DNA of 64,000 bases from Pararge aegeria (GCF_905163445.1 NC_053201.1:9620001-9684000), one strand, 5' to 3'. Counted from the stretch's first letter, positions 43,201 to 53,021 are shown. Numbers and translations: made by a program. Notes: generated by a model not told the origin, from the sequence alone.

Positions 43201-45660
43201 GGCATGATATGGCAAACCAACAACGACGCATTACGATTTACTGTCAGCCTTCGCAACACGCCCGATGACGTCACTAAAGAAACGAGACCACCAACTAAAC
43301 GCGAAGTCGCAAGCGCTGTCATGTCAGTATTCGACCCGCTAGGTTTAGCCACTCCAGTTTTAATACAAGGAAAAACACTTATACAGCAACTATGGCGCAC
43401 CGGAATAAATTGGGACGACCACATACCCGACACGCTTAGAGACCATTGGTCAAAATGGCTCAACAACCTAGCATGTCTAAAGGATCTAAACGTTCCACGA
43501 TGTACAGATTCCTGTAACGAGGGGGAACTACATACCTTCGTAGACGCCAGCGAAACCATCTATGCCGCTGCAACATACTGGAAAACTACTATGAACAACC
43601 AGGTCAGCATAAAACTAATAGCAGCAAAAGCCAAGGTGGCCCCACTCAAACCTACCTCTATACCACGATTAGAATTACAAGCCGCAGTGCTTGGCTGCCG
43701 TCTAGCAAACAGCATTCACCAAGAAATGGACACCAATATTAAGAAGAAGTATTACTGGTCAGACTCTCGAACGGTATTAGCATGGATCAAATCCGACCCA
43801 CGCACGTTCAAAACCTTCGTCGCACACAGACTAGCTGAAATAGAAGAACTCTCAAAAACATCAGAATGGAGATACGTACCCACTAAACAAAACGTAGCTG
43901 ACGACGCAACTAGATCGGCACCCCGAAATTTCGACAGCAACCATCGATGGTTCAACGGTCCAGAATTCCTAAAACTTGACTGCAACGAATGGCCTCAAGA
44001 TCACAGTGATCGCTCACTACAAGTTACGGGCGAAGAAAAAACACAGACAGTAGCCACGGCGCGTCTCGTTCAACCACCTATACCAGACGTCAGTCGTTTC
44101 TCATCATGGACACGTTACCTACGAGCCTCAGCACGCTTCATACAAAGCGTCGAAGTTTTTAAAACATTAATAAATAAACCCGACAAAGTCACCGCCACTA
44201 AACGAATCGTCAAGGATAAAGCCTGGAAACCGTATAAAAAACAGATGACTCAACAAACACCCACGAATCAAGAACCAACTATAAAAACCGTGAACAAACT
44301 AATACCATTATCAAGAAAATACATCAAGCAAGCTGAAACAATGTTGATACAACGAATTCAAAATGACAGTTTTAAGAATGAAATTCAAAACCTTAAAGAT
44401 CACAAGAAGTTCGCCAAAGGATCCCGCCTAAGAAGACTCACCGCCGTTATAGAAGATGATATAATGCATCTCGAAACTCGCCTATCCGCTGCCAACAACA
44501 TAGCGATTTCCTACAAAAAACCCATAATACTCGATGGAAAACACCCGATTACACGACTAATCGTGAACCATTACCATCAAGAATACAATCACGGTAATCA
44601 CAACACGATTATGAACGAGATTCGACAGAAATACTATGTGATATCTCTTCGAAACACCGTCAAAAGTATAGCAAGAGAATGCCAATGGTGTAGAATACAC
44701 AAAGCCGTTCCTATCACAACACCTTTGGGAGACTTACCGGTGGAACGCCTGCAACACAAACAATACCCGTTCACCTGCACTGCTGTAGATTATTTCGGAC
44801 CAATAACCATAAAAATTGGCAGAAAAACAGATAAACGCTGGGTGGCTTTATATACATGCCTCACAACGCGAGCAGTTCATCTGGAGATTGCTACATCCTT
44901 GTCAGCAGATAACATGATACTCACACTGCGAAGAATGATAGCACGTCGAGGGACACCTAAAACGATGTTTAACGACAATGGAACAAATTTCATCGGAGCA
45001 AATAAAGAAATCAAGACAGCGTTTGAAAAAATGATAGATAAATCCAAAGAAAAAGGAATTCAATGGAAATTCATACCTCCAGGAGCTCCACACATGGGAG
45101 GAGCATGGGAGAGACTAGTGCGATCAGTTAAAACCGCACTAACCGCAACCCTTAATACACGACATCCTCAAGAAGAAATATTACATACATTACTTCTAGA
45201 AGCAGAACACCTCATAAATTCAAGACCTATAACAGAGGTATCCCTAGATCCAGATGACCAAGAAGGTTTAACTCCAAACCACTTTCTGATTGGAAGATCA
45301 AGCGGGCACCTTCGCATGGGAGATTTCACGGACGACGAACTCATCGGCCCCCCAACATGGAAAACATTACAACGCCTCACCGATCACTTCTGGAAACGCT
45401 GGCTCAATGAATATCTACCCACGATAACACCGCGATACAACAACAATCAAAATGGATTCATTAACCCAACCATCGGCGACATTGTAATAATAATCGATAA
45501 TTCTCTTCCCCGAGGCACCTGGCCAAGAGGTGAAATCATCAAAACCTACCCCGGACCAGACGGAAAAACACGTATAGTAGACGTGCGCACTACCGCCGGA
45601 ATACTAAAGCGACCGGTTTCCCGCCTAGTGAAAATCGCGCAATCTTCTTCCTCAACATGA
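40210..45660 (+). CDS. BEL/Pao Gag-Pol polyprotein
   Basis: Polyprotein of 1816 residues counted from the ATG at 40210. The frame is open a further 24 codons upstream without another ATG. Residues ~180-295 form the DUF1759-type gag core. Cys/His knuckles lie at 413-495 (CPLCEQSHDIIKC; CFKCLKTNHRHFQC from 446). The aspartic protease motif LLDEGS has its Asp at 523. RT spans about 800-1000 (VVFDAAER, catalytic YMDD 931-934). The RNase H first acidic residue is in FVDASE, D1112. The integrase zinc finger has its first His at 1454 and CQWC at 1491-1494. The integrase catalytic triad is D1527, D1589, E1634. A DUF5641-like tail contains FWKRWLNEYLP and GDIVIIIDN. No stop, frameshift or missing catalytic residue is seen. 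Codons are A-rich, as common in retroelements. It would act in cytoplasmic particles and, for integration, in the nucleus. Confidence 0.96.
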   Translation: MSTIETRSKKSQPKENEVGSDESGDSSRTGETSGTERTTCTEQTTSTNQTTTTTDSSSTAKNTPQDVHRKATGSRTSQSKRAELEARLELQHREKEQADAAAALARTKLELLQLAENSDQEPDAENDLVNDWIDKTPPPQDTEFNRSMNILSNLVAKAVQQTNSSHEHRTDTAPKKPPIYINDLYLFDGDPINWIPFISHYKDTASFFSDIENTARIRKSLKGLARQTVKSLLYTSTNPEIILTELERRFGQPSYIIKSEIAELDKLPKMTEDIKGIGTFASAVFNSVNTIKQLDRKEYLYSTDISDRIVGKMSTIVRFRWQEYKCHRTKEPILSVLSEFLNMISDQFDEPGLRLEQKVKIENNKSRPIRRARVNTANHESTYESDEDSNYDSEFEEEMRIVLTASAIEEERCPLCEQSHDIIKCDKFTKEPTKERWEIVKRLKMCFKCLKTNHRHFQCKTQPCGKDGCIRKHHELLHQERLKPDSNKIVSVNHIGTSKAYLKIVPVELCGPNGTETVMALLDEGSTVTLLVDKVAHHIGASGPAKSLVIEGISGHQMKTEESRHIKIRIKGLFSRTYEDLQAHTIGQLNLIAQSVKKEDIEDCPHLKDIEDQLIYDGTPPSLLIGQDNWHLIVTRDLKTGSASKPVASLTSLGWILHGLKTETSKPVLFINHIHEKETEDIDKLIKNHFSLDSLGITERKPLKDPEQRAMAILEKTTHRLPEGRFECGLLWKSDDETVPQNRNSALRRLQGIERKLNKNEDFKLKYTHQIQNLISNGYAELATTKPTSPRTWYLPHFAVIHPQKEKLRVVFDAAERTNGKSLNDALLSGPDLLQSLFGVLIRFRQGPVAVAADIKEMFLRIVIREEDRDSLRFLWKENETDAEPKEYRMKSLIFGATSSPCSAIYVKNRNAQDFQEKYPEAVNAIQRCHYMDDYLQSFPTVEEAKRTSKEVDLIHKSGGFELRGWTSNYPSTINTMEINHPDHINLGDHDKYGKTLGMIWQTNNDALRFTVSLRNTPDDVTKETRPPTKREVASAVMSVFDPLGLATPVLIQGKTLIQQLWRTGINWDDHIPDTLRDHWSKWLNNLACLKDLNVPRCTDSCNEGELHTFVDASETIYAAATYWKTTMNNQVSIKLIAAKAKVAPLKPTSIPRLELQAAVLGCRLANSIHQEMDTNIKKKYYWSDSRTVLAWIKSDPRTFKTFVAHRLAEIEELSKTSEWRYVPTKQNVADDATRSAPRNFDSNHRWFNGPEFLKLDCNEWPQDHSDRSLQVTGEEKTQTVATARLVQPPIPDVSRFSSWTRYLRASARFIQSVEVFKTLINKPDKVTATKRIVKDKAWKPYKKQMTQQTPTNQEPTIKTVNKLIPLSRKYIKQAETMLIQRIQNDSFKNEIQNLKDHKKFAKGSRLRRLTAVIEDDIMHLETRLSAANNIAISYKKPIILDGKHPITRLIVNHYHQEYNHGNHNTIMNEIRQKYYVISLRNTVKSIARECQWCRIHKAVPITTPLGDLPVERLQHKQYPFTCTAVDYFGPITIKIGRKTDKRWVALYTCLTTRAVHLEIATSLSADNMILTLRRMIARRGTPKTMFNDNGTNFIGANKEIKTAFEKMIDKSKEKGIQWKFIPPGAPHMGGAWERLVRSVKTALTATLNTRHPQEEILHTLLLEAEHLINSRPITEVSLDPDDQEGLTPNHFLIGRSSGHLRMGDFTDDELIGPPTWKTLQRLTDHFWKRWLNEYLPTITPRYNNNQNGFINPTIGDIVIIIDNSLPRGTWPRGEIIKTYPGPDGKTRIVDVRTTAGILKRPVSRLVKIAQSSSST

Positions 45661-45685
45661 AGTGCTCCAGATGTCATCTTCGCAC

Positions 45686-45695
45686 GGAGGGGAGA
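45686..45695 (+). promoter_or_regulatory. Polypurine tract
   Basis: GGAGGGGAGA lies one base before the 3' LTR, the position expected for the plus-strand primer. It is 26 bp downstream of the gag-pol stop. Confidence 0.85.
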
Positions 45696-45696
45696 C

Positions 45697-46266
45697 TGTT
45701 GAAGATTCACGATACCTAAATTGATTAAGTAAATTAACAAATACTTTTGCGAGACCTTGTATCAAACAGTTGATTATTATAATAAGGAAGTTATGTTTTA
45801 ATAGTTGATAAGGTAGATATATTGGTTATTTGTATGAAAAATATAAGTTAGTTGCGAGACCTAATCTCCGATAAGTCTATTTAGAGTATATTTTATTAGT
45901 AATAAGTATAGACGATTTATAGCTGTAAAATTAAACATAAGATTTATTTAAATTAAGCGGTCGATGCTTCCCCGTCACCAACCATACTGAAGCTGACCAA
46001 TTTGTAAACAACCGCTTCACTCTTTATGTATCACTATCTCTGTCTACTAATATTGCTATCTCTTTTACCTGTATTTGCATCCTTGTCTCATACTCTAATA
46101 AAGATACCGATATGCGCGCGCTTCTGTGAGCATAAAACCCCGCCTCACGCGGTCAAATCACGCACTTCACTCGCTGACTCTGAAGCGAACGCATCTCCGG
46201 TAAAACGACTACACCTTGTTGTTTTATTTCACTACTGTGGATTGGACTCGTCGACGATCCTCCACA
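45697..46266 (+). repeat. BEL/Pao 3' LTR, 570 bp
   Basis: Same length as the 5' LTR, with two differing bases. AATAAA at 46097-46102. Ends CTCCACA just before GGTAT at 46267-46271. Confidence 0.96.
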
Positions 46267-46490
46267 GGTATCAAATGAAAGGTCTCAACAAGTAGAATAC
46301 AATTTACTATGCAAAATTTAAATCTAAGATGGCCGCCGCTACCAAATGGCTGATAACAATTTTTTATCAATCCCACCAATATGGGTATTAAATAAAAGGG
46401 CTTGAAGAGAAGAATACAGTGCACTATACAACCTCAATATTTAAGATGGGCGCAGCCACCAAATGGCCTATAATAATAAGATTTAAATTT
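46267..46490 (+). repeat. 118-bp tandem units, right part, after the BEL insertion
   Basis: Begins with the duplicated GGTAT and carries units at 46325 and 46442 ('taagatggccgccgctacca', 'taagatgggcgcagccacca'), more diverged than those on the left. Confidence 0.85.
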
Positions 46491-46536
46491 AGAAATTGAA
46501 TCTGTAATTTAGGTATCTGATTAATCCATCCTGAAT

Positions 46537-46702
46537 CCACCACCCAAGTCAAGATTTTGTATCGTGTTGAGGACTGTGTGGCGCTAGGGTGGCTAAAAAT
46601 GATACGTCGTTAGCGGTACACCACCCAAGTTAAGGTGAAAGGTTAAAACGCGCCGAGAACTGTATGGCATTAGGGTGGATAAAAATGATATGTCGTTAGC
46701 GT
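46537..46702 (+). repeat. Imperfect ~83-bp tandem duplication
   Basis: 'ccaccacccaagt' followed by 'agggtggctaaaaatgatac' and 'gtcgttagcg' occurs at 46537-46612 and again at 46620-46702 with substitutions. Confidence 0.75.
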
Positions 46703-46759
46703 TTTCCCCTCAAGACTCAGGCGCATCTTGTTGTACATAGCCTTGCCCCTTTATTGGAC

Positions 46760-47108
46760 CTCTGGGGGGGTCAACCGTTTAAATGTCCATTACTCGTGGG
46801 AACAAAATGGTAAAAAAAATATATTTCCAGCTAAGTACAATTACGGGACGGCTGAAAGAAGAATGTTGCCTTTAATACTATCATGGGCTTCTACAATACA
46901 TAAAATGCAGGGCAGCACTTTGAATCACGCAGTCGTATACTTAGGTGCGAAACTGTTTGAAGAAGGTCAAGCCTACGTGGCTCTTAGTAGAGTAAGATCT
47001 TTGCAGGGACTACGTATAGAGGAGTTGGACTGCAATAAACTAACGGGCAAGAAACCTTGCAATAATGAAGCACTAAATGAATTAAACAGAATGCGAAATA
47101 AAAACTAA
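46760..47108 (+). pseudogene. PIF1-type helicase, C-terminal remnant (Helitron-like?)
   Basis: The last ~110 codons of a superfamily 1B helicase. It reads FPAKYNYGTAERRMLPLILS, WASTIHKMQGSTL (the motif with H-K-x-Q-G that contacts nucleotide/DNA) and EEGQAYVALSRV (motif VI, with the arginine finger). It ends GLRIEELD plus a basic tail, stop at 47106-47108. The frame is intact to the stop, but Walker A/B and all upstream domains are missing. The preceding sequence is non-coding tandem repeat, so there is no plausible start. Such helicases are the C-terminal part of Helitron Rep/helicase proteins, but host PIF1 or other DNA elements use the same fold. Transposon origin is inferred from the repeat surroundings. 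Confidence 0.8.
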
Positions 47109-47116
47109 AAACTAGA

Positions 47117-47881
47117 AAATAAAAATAGGTAAAAAAACTTTTGAAGTTAAACGGTTTTATGTTAAACATACATTGCAATGTTTAAGATAAATGTACTAAA
47201 AACCAAAAAATAATAAAATAGATACAGTCGTGGGAATTATAAACATATGCATAGACTAGACTAAAATAAAACCGTGGGGCACGTCAATTGTCTACAAATT
47301 ATCGACTTAATGTGCGATAGAAGAATCGTTTAATTCGTCGTTAAAATAGGCAGTTGGCCCGCAGACGGTGAGGAAATTACTTACTATTTTCTTGCTCATG
47401 GAAATTCCAATAGTTATACACTCCATGTAAATAAAAGAGATGTTTCAACTAGTTTATCGTTGGACATTCGCACTGCTGGCTGGCGAGGAATCGTTTCACT
47501 GCTCGTAGTTTGTCTTTAATCGACAAAACATATGATAAAACTAAACTCGCTCACCACTATGAAACCCTAAAACTCGCTTATAATCGAGCTTGCTAGCTTG
47601 TTTCCACATTCTAGCCCTACTTATCACACGTCCATCGTTGTCGGTTGAACAACTGCTTAATTATAGTGTAACATTACAAAACAAACATTTTAATCAACGA
47701 TTGTAGACAATTGACGTGCCCCACGGTTTTATTTTAGTCTAGTCTATGCATATGTTTATAATTCCCACGACTGTATCTATTTTATTATTTTTTGGTTTTT
47801 AGTACATTTATCTTAAACATTGCAATGTATGTTTAACATAAAACCGTTTAACTTCAAAAGTTTTTTTACCTATTTTTATTT
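47117..47881. mobile_element. Perfect 181-bp inverted repeat with 403-bp spacer
   Basis: Arms 47117-47297 and 47701-47881 are exact reverse complements over 181 bp, checked base by base. They contain 'gttaaacggttttatgttaa' and 'cgtggggcacgtcaattgtc'. The spacer 47298-47700 has no long frame. The left arm starts 8 bp after the helicase stop. It may be a foldback element, two tail-to-tail copies of one terminus, or an assembly artefact. Confidence 0.9.
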
Positions 47882-47884
47882 AGT

Positions 47885-48250
47885 TTTATCTTTCTGTAAT
47901 TTGTTTTGGTGCGTGCTATAAAGAATTCAAAGAAACAAAGATAGACATGAATATTTATTTTTTTCTAACGTTTAAACAATTTCAATCTGTGTGGGGATCA
48001 AATAAGGGATGAAAGTTCGTATGGAAGTTCTAACTGAGACACTCTTTCACGCCTAGCTCCAGCACCGATTTTGATAAAATTTTGTACCAAAACAGTCTAG
48101 AATTTTTTAACAAAATATTATAAATGCGAAAGAGTGTTTACGGCAAAAAAAACGATCTGCTGAAGTTTTCAGCTGAATTTCGGGAGTAATTTGTATTCAC
48201 TAAAAAGCAAAAAAAAAAAAGGTTTTAACTAGATTCCACAGCGTACCTGT
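47885..48250. repeat. Unclassified repeat-like DNA
   Basis: 'gatgaaagttcgtatggaag', 'ctccagcaccgattttgata' and 'attataaatgcgaaagagtg' are phrases common in insect retroposon and Helitron-like repeats. Boundaries unclear. Confidence 0.4.
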
Positions 48251-48526
48251 AATACATTTAAGTCGGGAAGAATTTAATCAAAAAAGTAATTACTATCTAG
48301 AGTTCCTAGCTCGCACAGCTTTCCCTAATGATGTTTAACTGTGTAAATAAGGCATGTCCGAGGAACAATAAAAGAAACTTCCTTCAGCACCTTTAAACTC
48401 TTTTAGGGTTCCGTATGAATACTGCAGCTTTGTGCACTTAACTGTCAGTATAAAAGTTATTATTTAATGACTGCACTAACTTTTTACTTGATATTTTGAA
48501 TAGTTGTATAATAACAGGTGTAACTA
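48251..48526. other. No gene seen
   Basis: Nothing recognised up to the S1 SINE. Confidence 0.4.
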
Positions 48527-48761
48527 GACGGCCGACTGGCGCAGTGGGCAGCGACCCTGCTTTCTGAGTCCATGGCCGTGGGTTCGATTCCCACAAATGG
48601 AACATGTTTGTGTGATGAACATGAATGTTTTTCAGTGTCGGGGTTTTTATCAGTATATTATAAGTATATTATTCATACTAATATTCATCAGTCATCTTAG
48701 TAACCATAAGACAAGCTACGCTTACTTTGGGGCTAGTTGGCGATGTGTTTAGTGTCATAAT
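48527..48761 (+). repeat. SINE S1, full-length reference copy
   Basis: tRNA-derived head with A box 'tggcgcagtgggc' and B box 'gggttcgattcc'. Then 'gatgaacatgaatgtttttc', 'ttcatcagtcatcttagta', 'acaagctacgcttactttgg' and 'gctagttggcgatgtgttt'. It has no coding function and would be transcribed by RNA polymerase III and mobilised by a LINE. Confidence 0.88.
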
Positions 48762-48817
48762 TTTTTTTAACATAACACACTTTCGCATTTATAATATTTT
48801 AATCGCTATCGCTGATT

Positions 48818-48915
48818 GTGATTCTGATTGCTATTGCAATTGTGATTGCGATTGCGATTGCGATTGCAATTGTGATTGTGATTGTAATTGTGATTATGAT
48901 TTTGATTGTGACAGC
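48818..48915 (+). repeat. Imperfect hexanucleotide repeat (GATTGY)n
   Basis: About 15 degenerate units such as gattgc, gattgt, aattgt. The 65-codon frame rich in Cys-Asp at 48727-48924 is a by-product. Confidence 0.85.
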
Positions 48916-48929
48916 AAGTCGTAACTAAT

Positions 48930-49950
48930 AATGTTCATAATAGTGAGAAAGTTCTCTTTCTTTATTACCCTTTCCAGTGGTTTTTGTATAGCTATTTTGG
49001 TCAGTTTAACTAAATGGATTAATGAAAATAAATGACATTCCAGCAATTCCCGAAGTTTGCAAAGCGTAATATCTGAAATAAATTAAGTTTATGGTAAGGT
49101 TTATGTAAATAATACTGGAAAGTTTAAACGATTGCTCTTACGAGCACATATAAACAAATATAATAAGCGGTATTACACAAAATGCATTATATATTTATTT
49201 TGTTTTTAAAGCTGACGATGAAAGTGCTTCGACAATGTTCAAACTTTACAATTGGATCACAATTTGTGTCAATTCGCTGAAAAAAATATTAGGTATAGAA
49301 CAAGCTGCTGCCAATCACTTCTGCGCGAATTTTTAGCTCTGTTTACAGACAATAGTTTATGATATGTTATGTATGAAATGGTATGTTGTATTTATGATAT
49401 TTTATAGTATATATTAGTTTATTAATTATTTTTTTTTAATATTTATTATATTATGTATTATTTTATTTGTGTAATCTAGTTTAAGTATTAGTATGTCGTT
49501 ATTAGTATGTATTTTTTTTTAATATGCAGTATGAGGTACCATCAGATTAGCCATCTCCTTGGTCCATGAATTATACTATCACTATTAAAAAAAACCTGGC
49601 GAAATTTTTTAATCCCAGCAAAACTTTTGGTTGTCAGGAGTTTTTTTTTAATCGAAGCAAACGCGATCAAATTCGCGGGCTATAATAAAATCAGAATAAT
49701 CTGGGCACTATTAGAACAATATGAGTTGAACTAAAACGATAAGCCCGACTAGTTAAACACTGAAGTTGGAACCAAATGCAATAGAGTAAGTTTTTATAAT
49801 AACAATTGTTTTACTGACCTGCTTCACTCCCCTCCTTTATTTTACCCACCTTCCGCTCAGCTAGTTTCTCCAATGACCACAATTATTTAAAAGTTATAAC
49901 GCTTTGGGGAATTAACTAGATTTTACAACAGTCTAATCCGTAACATACTA
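48930..49950. other. No gene seen
   Basis: Very AT-rich, with 'tatgttatgtatgaaatggtatgttgtattta' low-complexity at 49360-49520. 49640-49690 ('aagcaaacgcgatcaaattc', 'gcgggct') resembles a worn Helitron-like 3' end. Confidence 0.4.
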
Positions 49951-49954
49951 ATCC

Positions 49955-50140
49955 TAACTAATATTATAAATACGAAAGTGTGTTTGTTAATTCTCTTTCC
50001 TTCGCGCCCTAACCAAGAAACAAATCTACTTCATTTTTGGGCATAAAGATAGTTGAAAGGACGAAAAGTAACATAGGCTACTTTTAGTCCTGGAAAAACA
50101 TCAAATTCGTATGAATAGAATATTTTTCTACCAAATATAA
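49955..50140 (+). repeat. Helitron-like or retroposon fragment
   Basis: 'actaatattataaatacgaa', 'cgccctaaccaagaaac', 'aaagtaacataggctacttt'. Same order as 50790-50985, inverse of 33788-33985. Confidence 0.6.
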
Positions 50141-50318
50141 AAAATAAATATACTACAATGCACATATCACCATCTAGCCCCAAATTTAGCGTAGCTTTTG
50201 TTTATCGCTACCATGATGAATGATGAATATTTTTATGAATTATATATATAAATACTTATAGTAAGCAGATAAACACCCAGACACTGAAAAAAAAAAATGT
50301 TCATCACACGAACATTAT
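50141..50318 (-). repeat. SINE S1, 3' two thirds
   Basis: Inverted: 'atcaccatctagccccaaat', 'gatgaatgatgaatattttt', 'ataaacacccagacactgaa'. The head is missing. Confidence 0.8.
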
Positions 50319-50785
50319 CCAGCCTCAATAGCATATGACAGTCGATTTTTGGACTAAAAGGTTAGGTTAGGTAACTCCCAACGGTAGGTTTTGCCCATAA
50401 CAATACTGGGCAGACTGTAATCGCAGTAAGAGGTAGAAGAGAGTGGAAGAGGAGAAATGGTGACAACTGAATTCTGATCTGCCGTAAACACTTGGCAAGC
50501 TTGACAGTTAATAACGCAAGGTATATCTTACCATAAAAAAATCTATGGGAATAATCCAAATCGGTTTATAAATTACATAAAAATACAACTCTCTCTTTCT
50601 CTCTCTCTCCCTGGTCATTCCTTTATCACTGAAGATAAGATCGTGGTCCTGTTGAGATCTCAACTTCGAGTGGGTAAATTGTCTCCATTGGCTTCTGTTT
50701 GAGACCATTTTGGCGTTTTGATAGAAATATTTTGCCTTAAAAATACTTACAAAACATATAAAAATCCAACCTTTTTCCATACTTG
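50319..50785. other. No gene seen; (CT)n at 50588-50610
   Basis: The frames at 50362-50559 and 50508-50780 (-) have no motif. A CT-rich microsatellite is present. Confidence 0.4.
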
Positions 50786-50789
50786 ATAT

Positions 50790-50985
50790 TATAAATGCGA
50801 AAGTGTGTTTGTTTATGATTACTTTACGCCATAACTAAGCAACCAATGAACTTGATTTTTGGGATAGAGTTAGTTGAAAGGGCAGATAGTATCATAGTGA
50901 ACTTTTTATGCCTGGCAAACAAACGATCCTACGGGATTTGTAAAAAACCGTAATAAACGAGAGCCAGGGATAGCCGGGTATTTTA
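50790..50985 (+). repeat. Helitron-like or retroposon fragment
   Basis: 'gatattataaatgcgaaagt', 'ttacgccataactaagcaac', 'gttgaaagggcagatagtat', 'cgagagccagggatagccgg'. Confidence 0.6.
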
Positions 50986-51330
50986 CTATAATTAAGTTCA
51001 TCTGCAATTCCTATTGGTTCCAATAATTGTAATCTCCATTAAGCATTGTGTACTTCACGTAATGACATCAACCGGCAAAATGGTGATAATTAAATATTTC
51101 GCCACCATTCATCAAAACATTCATTGAAACGATTACTGATTTAATACAATTTACAATTTTAAGTACGCTTATATAATTTTATGCAGCTTAATTGTTTTTA
51201 ACTGGCTGCATCAGAAAAAAGGGTGGGTATTTTGGTGTATGTCTCGTGCATATATATTTCTTACTTACGTTTACTTATTTGTGACAGTTAACTACGATTT
51301 TTAAGGAATCAAAAAAGCGCCATTTTGTTA
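50986..51330. other. No gene seen
   Basis: AT-rich, unrecognised. Confidence 0.4.
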
Positions 51331-51540
51331 CTTTTTTTTTATTCAACTACAAGTTAGCCCTTGTCACCTGGTGGTGATGATGCAGTCTAAGATGGTAGCG
51401 GGCTAACCTGGTAGGGAGTATGGTAGTCATCCTCCTAATAACTTTCCACCCGACATCGCCCCGGAACACTAAATCGTTAAGCGGCACGTCTTTGTAGGGT
51501 AACTAGCCACAACAAAAGCCTCCCACCAGACAAACTGAAT
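51331..51540 (-). repeat. SINE S3 3' part
   Basis: Inverse of 13068-13380: 'tgatgatgcagtctaagatg', 'agcgggctaacctggtag', 'aaatcgttaagcggcacgtc', 'taactagccaca'. Confidence 0.7.
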
Positions 51541-53020
51541 TGTCACTAGATGGCACTATTTGGATTCCCTATAAATTGTTGTTGCCAAATACACATATAC
51601 TAGGCTCTTTGTTACCAAATACTTTTTGTGTGAAGTTCGTCTGTCACAACCTAAGGAGCTTGATTGCAAAAAATAGAAAATATATTAAATAAATAGTAAA
51701 AAAAGAATACGGGAGAACCAAAAGTTTAGTATGGGGTGGGCGGTTTAATTTGGTTAGCTTTCGAGTACAATGTCGCGTAGAAACCGTTTAACAAAACTAA
51801 CTTTCTAATTTTTTACCATGTAACCACTTGCCACTAGGTGAGATTGCAGTCATGGGCTAACTTGCAGGAGGTAAAAAAACTCTTTGAGCTAGTTACGAAG
51901 AGATCTGACCAATTAGTTGTCTATTGCCACCTACTTGGTACAACAGCATAGCACTGTTTGCATTATCTAAGTATTCACGCGCAAAGTGACTATTTATGTA
52001 ATAAAATACACTCTTGAGGGCAATGTGCAAAGTACGCTAACACGGAACACACAATGTATGAGAGAAAGCGATTTTCTCTCAAATATCCTACCTTTATCGC
52101 TCAAATTTCATATGGCAATACAAAATTCATTTTTAAAGCTAAATCCCCAATTCAAACCACAATGATTAAAAAAATAAAAATAAAATAAAATGAGCTATAG
52201 AGCTTTACTTTCCCGTATCTAAAAATGTTTTTAAAGGCAGATAAATATTAACATATTAAATCAATATTAAAAATCTGTTAGTTTCTATAAATTCAAACCC
52301 TCTACTTAGCCAAGAATTATTGAAATATAATTTTTTCAAATCCTTTTCTATCTGATTGAATAATGCCTAAAGTGTAAAAATAACGTTTTATAATATAATT
52401 ATATTTTGTTTTACATTTTATGTGAATTGTGAACTTTGAGGCTTGATGGCGATTTGTGTATTGTAAAACTACACATCATCGTTGTTCTTCGAACTATACA
52501 ATTAAACTTTCTACAAACCGCCAAAGTCATTTACTTGCGCCAGCTGCTCCTTGCTTGCTGTGGAAAGCAGAGCAGTTAGCACTTTGCGCTAGTTCGACAC
52601 TCCATGCCGCCATGCATTTGCATATTTAAATCTCTTAACTTCGTAGTTAACAGACGTGGTTTGAACTTTTGAATTAAAAAAAAAGGTATTTAAGTTTCTT
52701 TGTATTATTCTGATTGAGTTGCATTTTCACAAAGGGATACATAAAACTTTGCAGTTGTTCTTTTAACTGTTTGGTTGCTTAGCTGAGCTTACTTTAATAT
52801 CAAAGAAAGTATTAGTAAATAAGCGATATACTCGTATATTACCATTCATAATACCTTGTACTTACCCACCTACTGCAAAGTAAATTCGGGGTATTTGTTT
52901 ACCAATATTTCCAATATGACAAATTGAGATGATAACTGATATTACATAAAGTAGCCAGAGTTCTCTTTCAAAGTAGCCAGAGTCAGAACTTTACCAACTA
53001 TATAGTTAGAACCAGTAGAC
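51541..53020. other. No gene seen; small repeat scraps
   Basis: 51833-51885 is an S3 tail ('actaggtgagattgcagtca', plus strand). 52430-52475 is an S1-like tail scrap ('ggcttgatggcgatttgtgt'). 52530-52620 is locally GC-richer without a frame. Confidence 0.45.
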
Positions 53021-53021
53021 T

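Larger units (their letters stand above)
38686..46266 (+). mobile_element. Full-length BEL/Pao LTR retrotransposon
   Basis: A 7581-bp element, in order: 5' LTR, tRNA-Tyr primer site, 0.95-kb leader with tandem repeats, single gag-pol frame, polypurine tract, 3' LTR, flanked by GGTAT. The domain order protease, RT, RNase H, integrase, with DUF1759-type gag, Pao A17-type protease/RNase H region and DUF5641-type C-terminus, assigns it to BEL/Pao. No env-like frame lies between the pol stop and the 3' LTR (36 bp). Near-identical LTRs and an unbroken frame indicate a recent, potentially autonomous insertion. Whether it is transcribed cannot be seen here. Confidence 0.96.

Noticed and set aside
45661..45696. 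Possible env frame between pol and the 3' LTR
   Set aside because: Only 36 bp separate the pol stop from the LTR, leaving no room for an env gene.
48527..48605. tRNA gene
   Set aside because: Has A and B boxes but no acceptor-stem pairing or sensible anticodon arm, and is followed by the S1 body seen in many copies. It is a SINE head. The same applies to 57000, 5588 and 35065.
48727..48924. Open frame with alternating Cys-Asp repeats, metallothionein-like at first glance
   Set aside because: It is the translation of a degenerate GATTGY microsatellite joined to a SINE tail. No start context or second exon.
50355..50375. TTAGG telomere-type repeat
   Set aside because: Only about two units ('aggttaggttagg'), far too few to call telomeric DNA.
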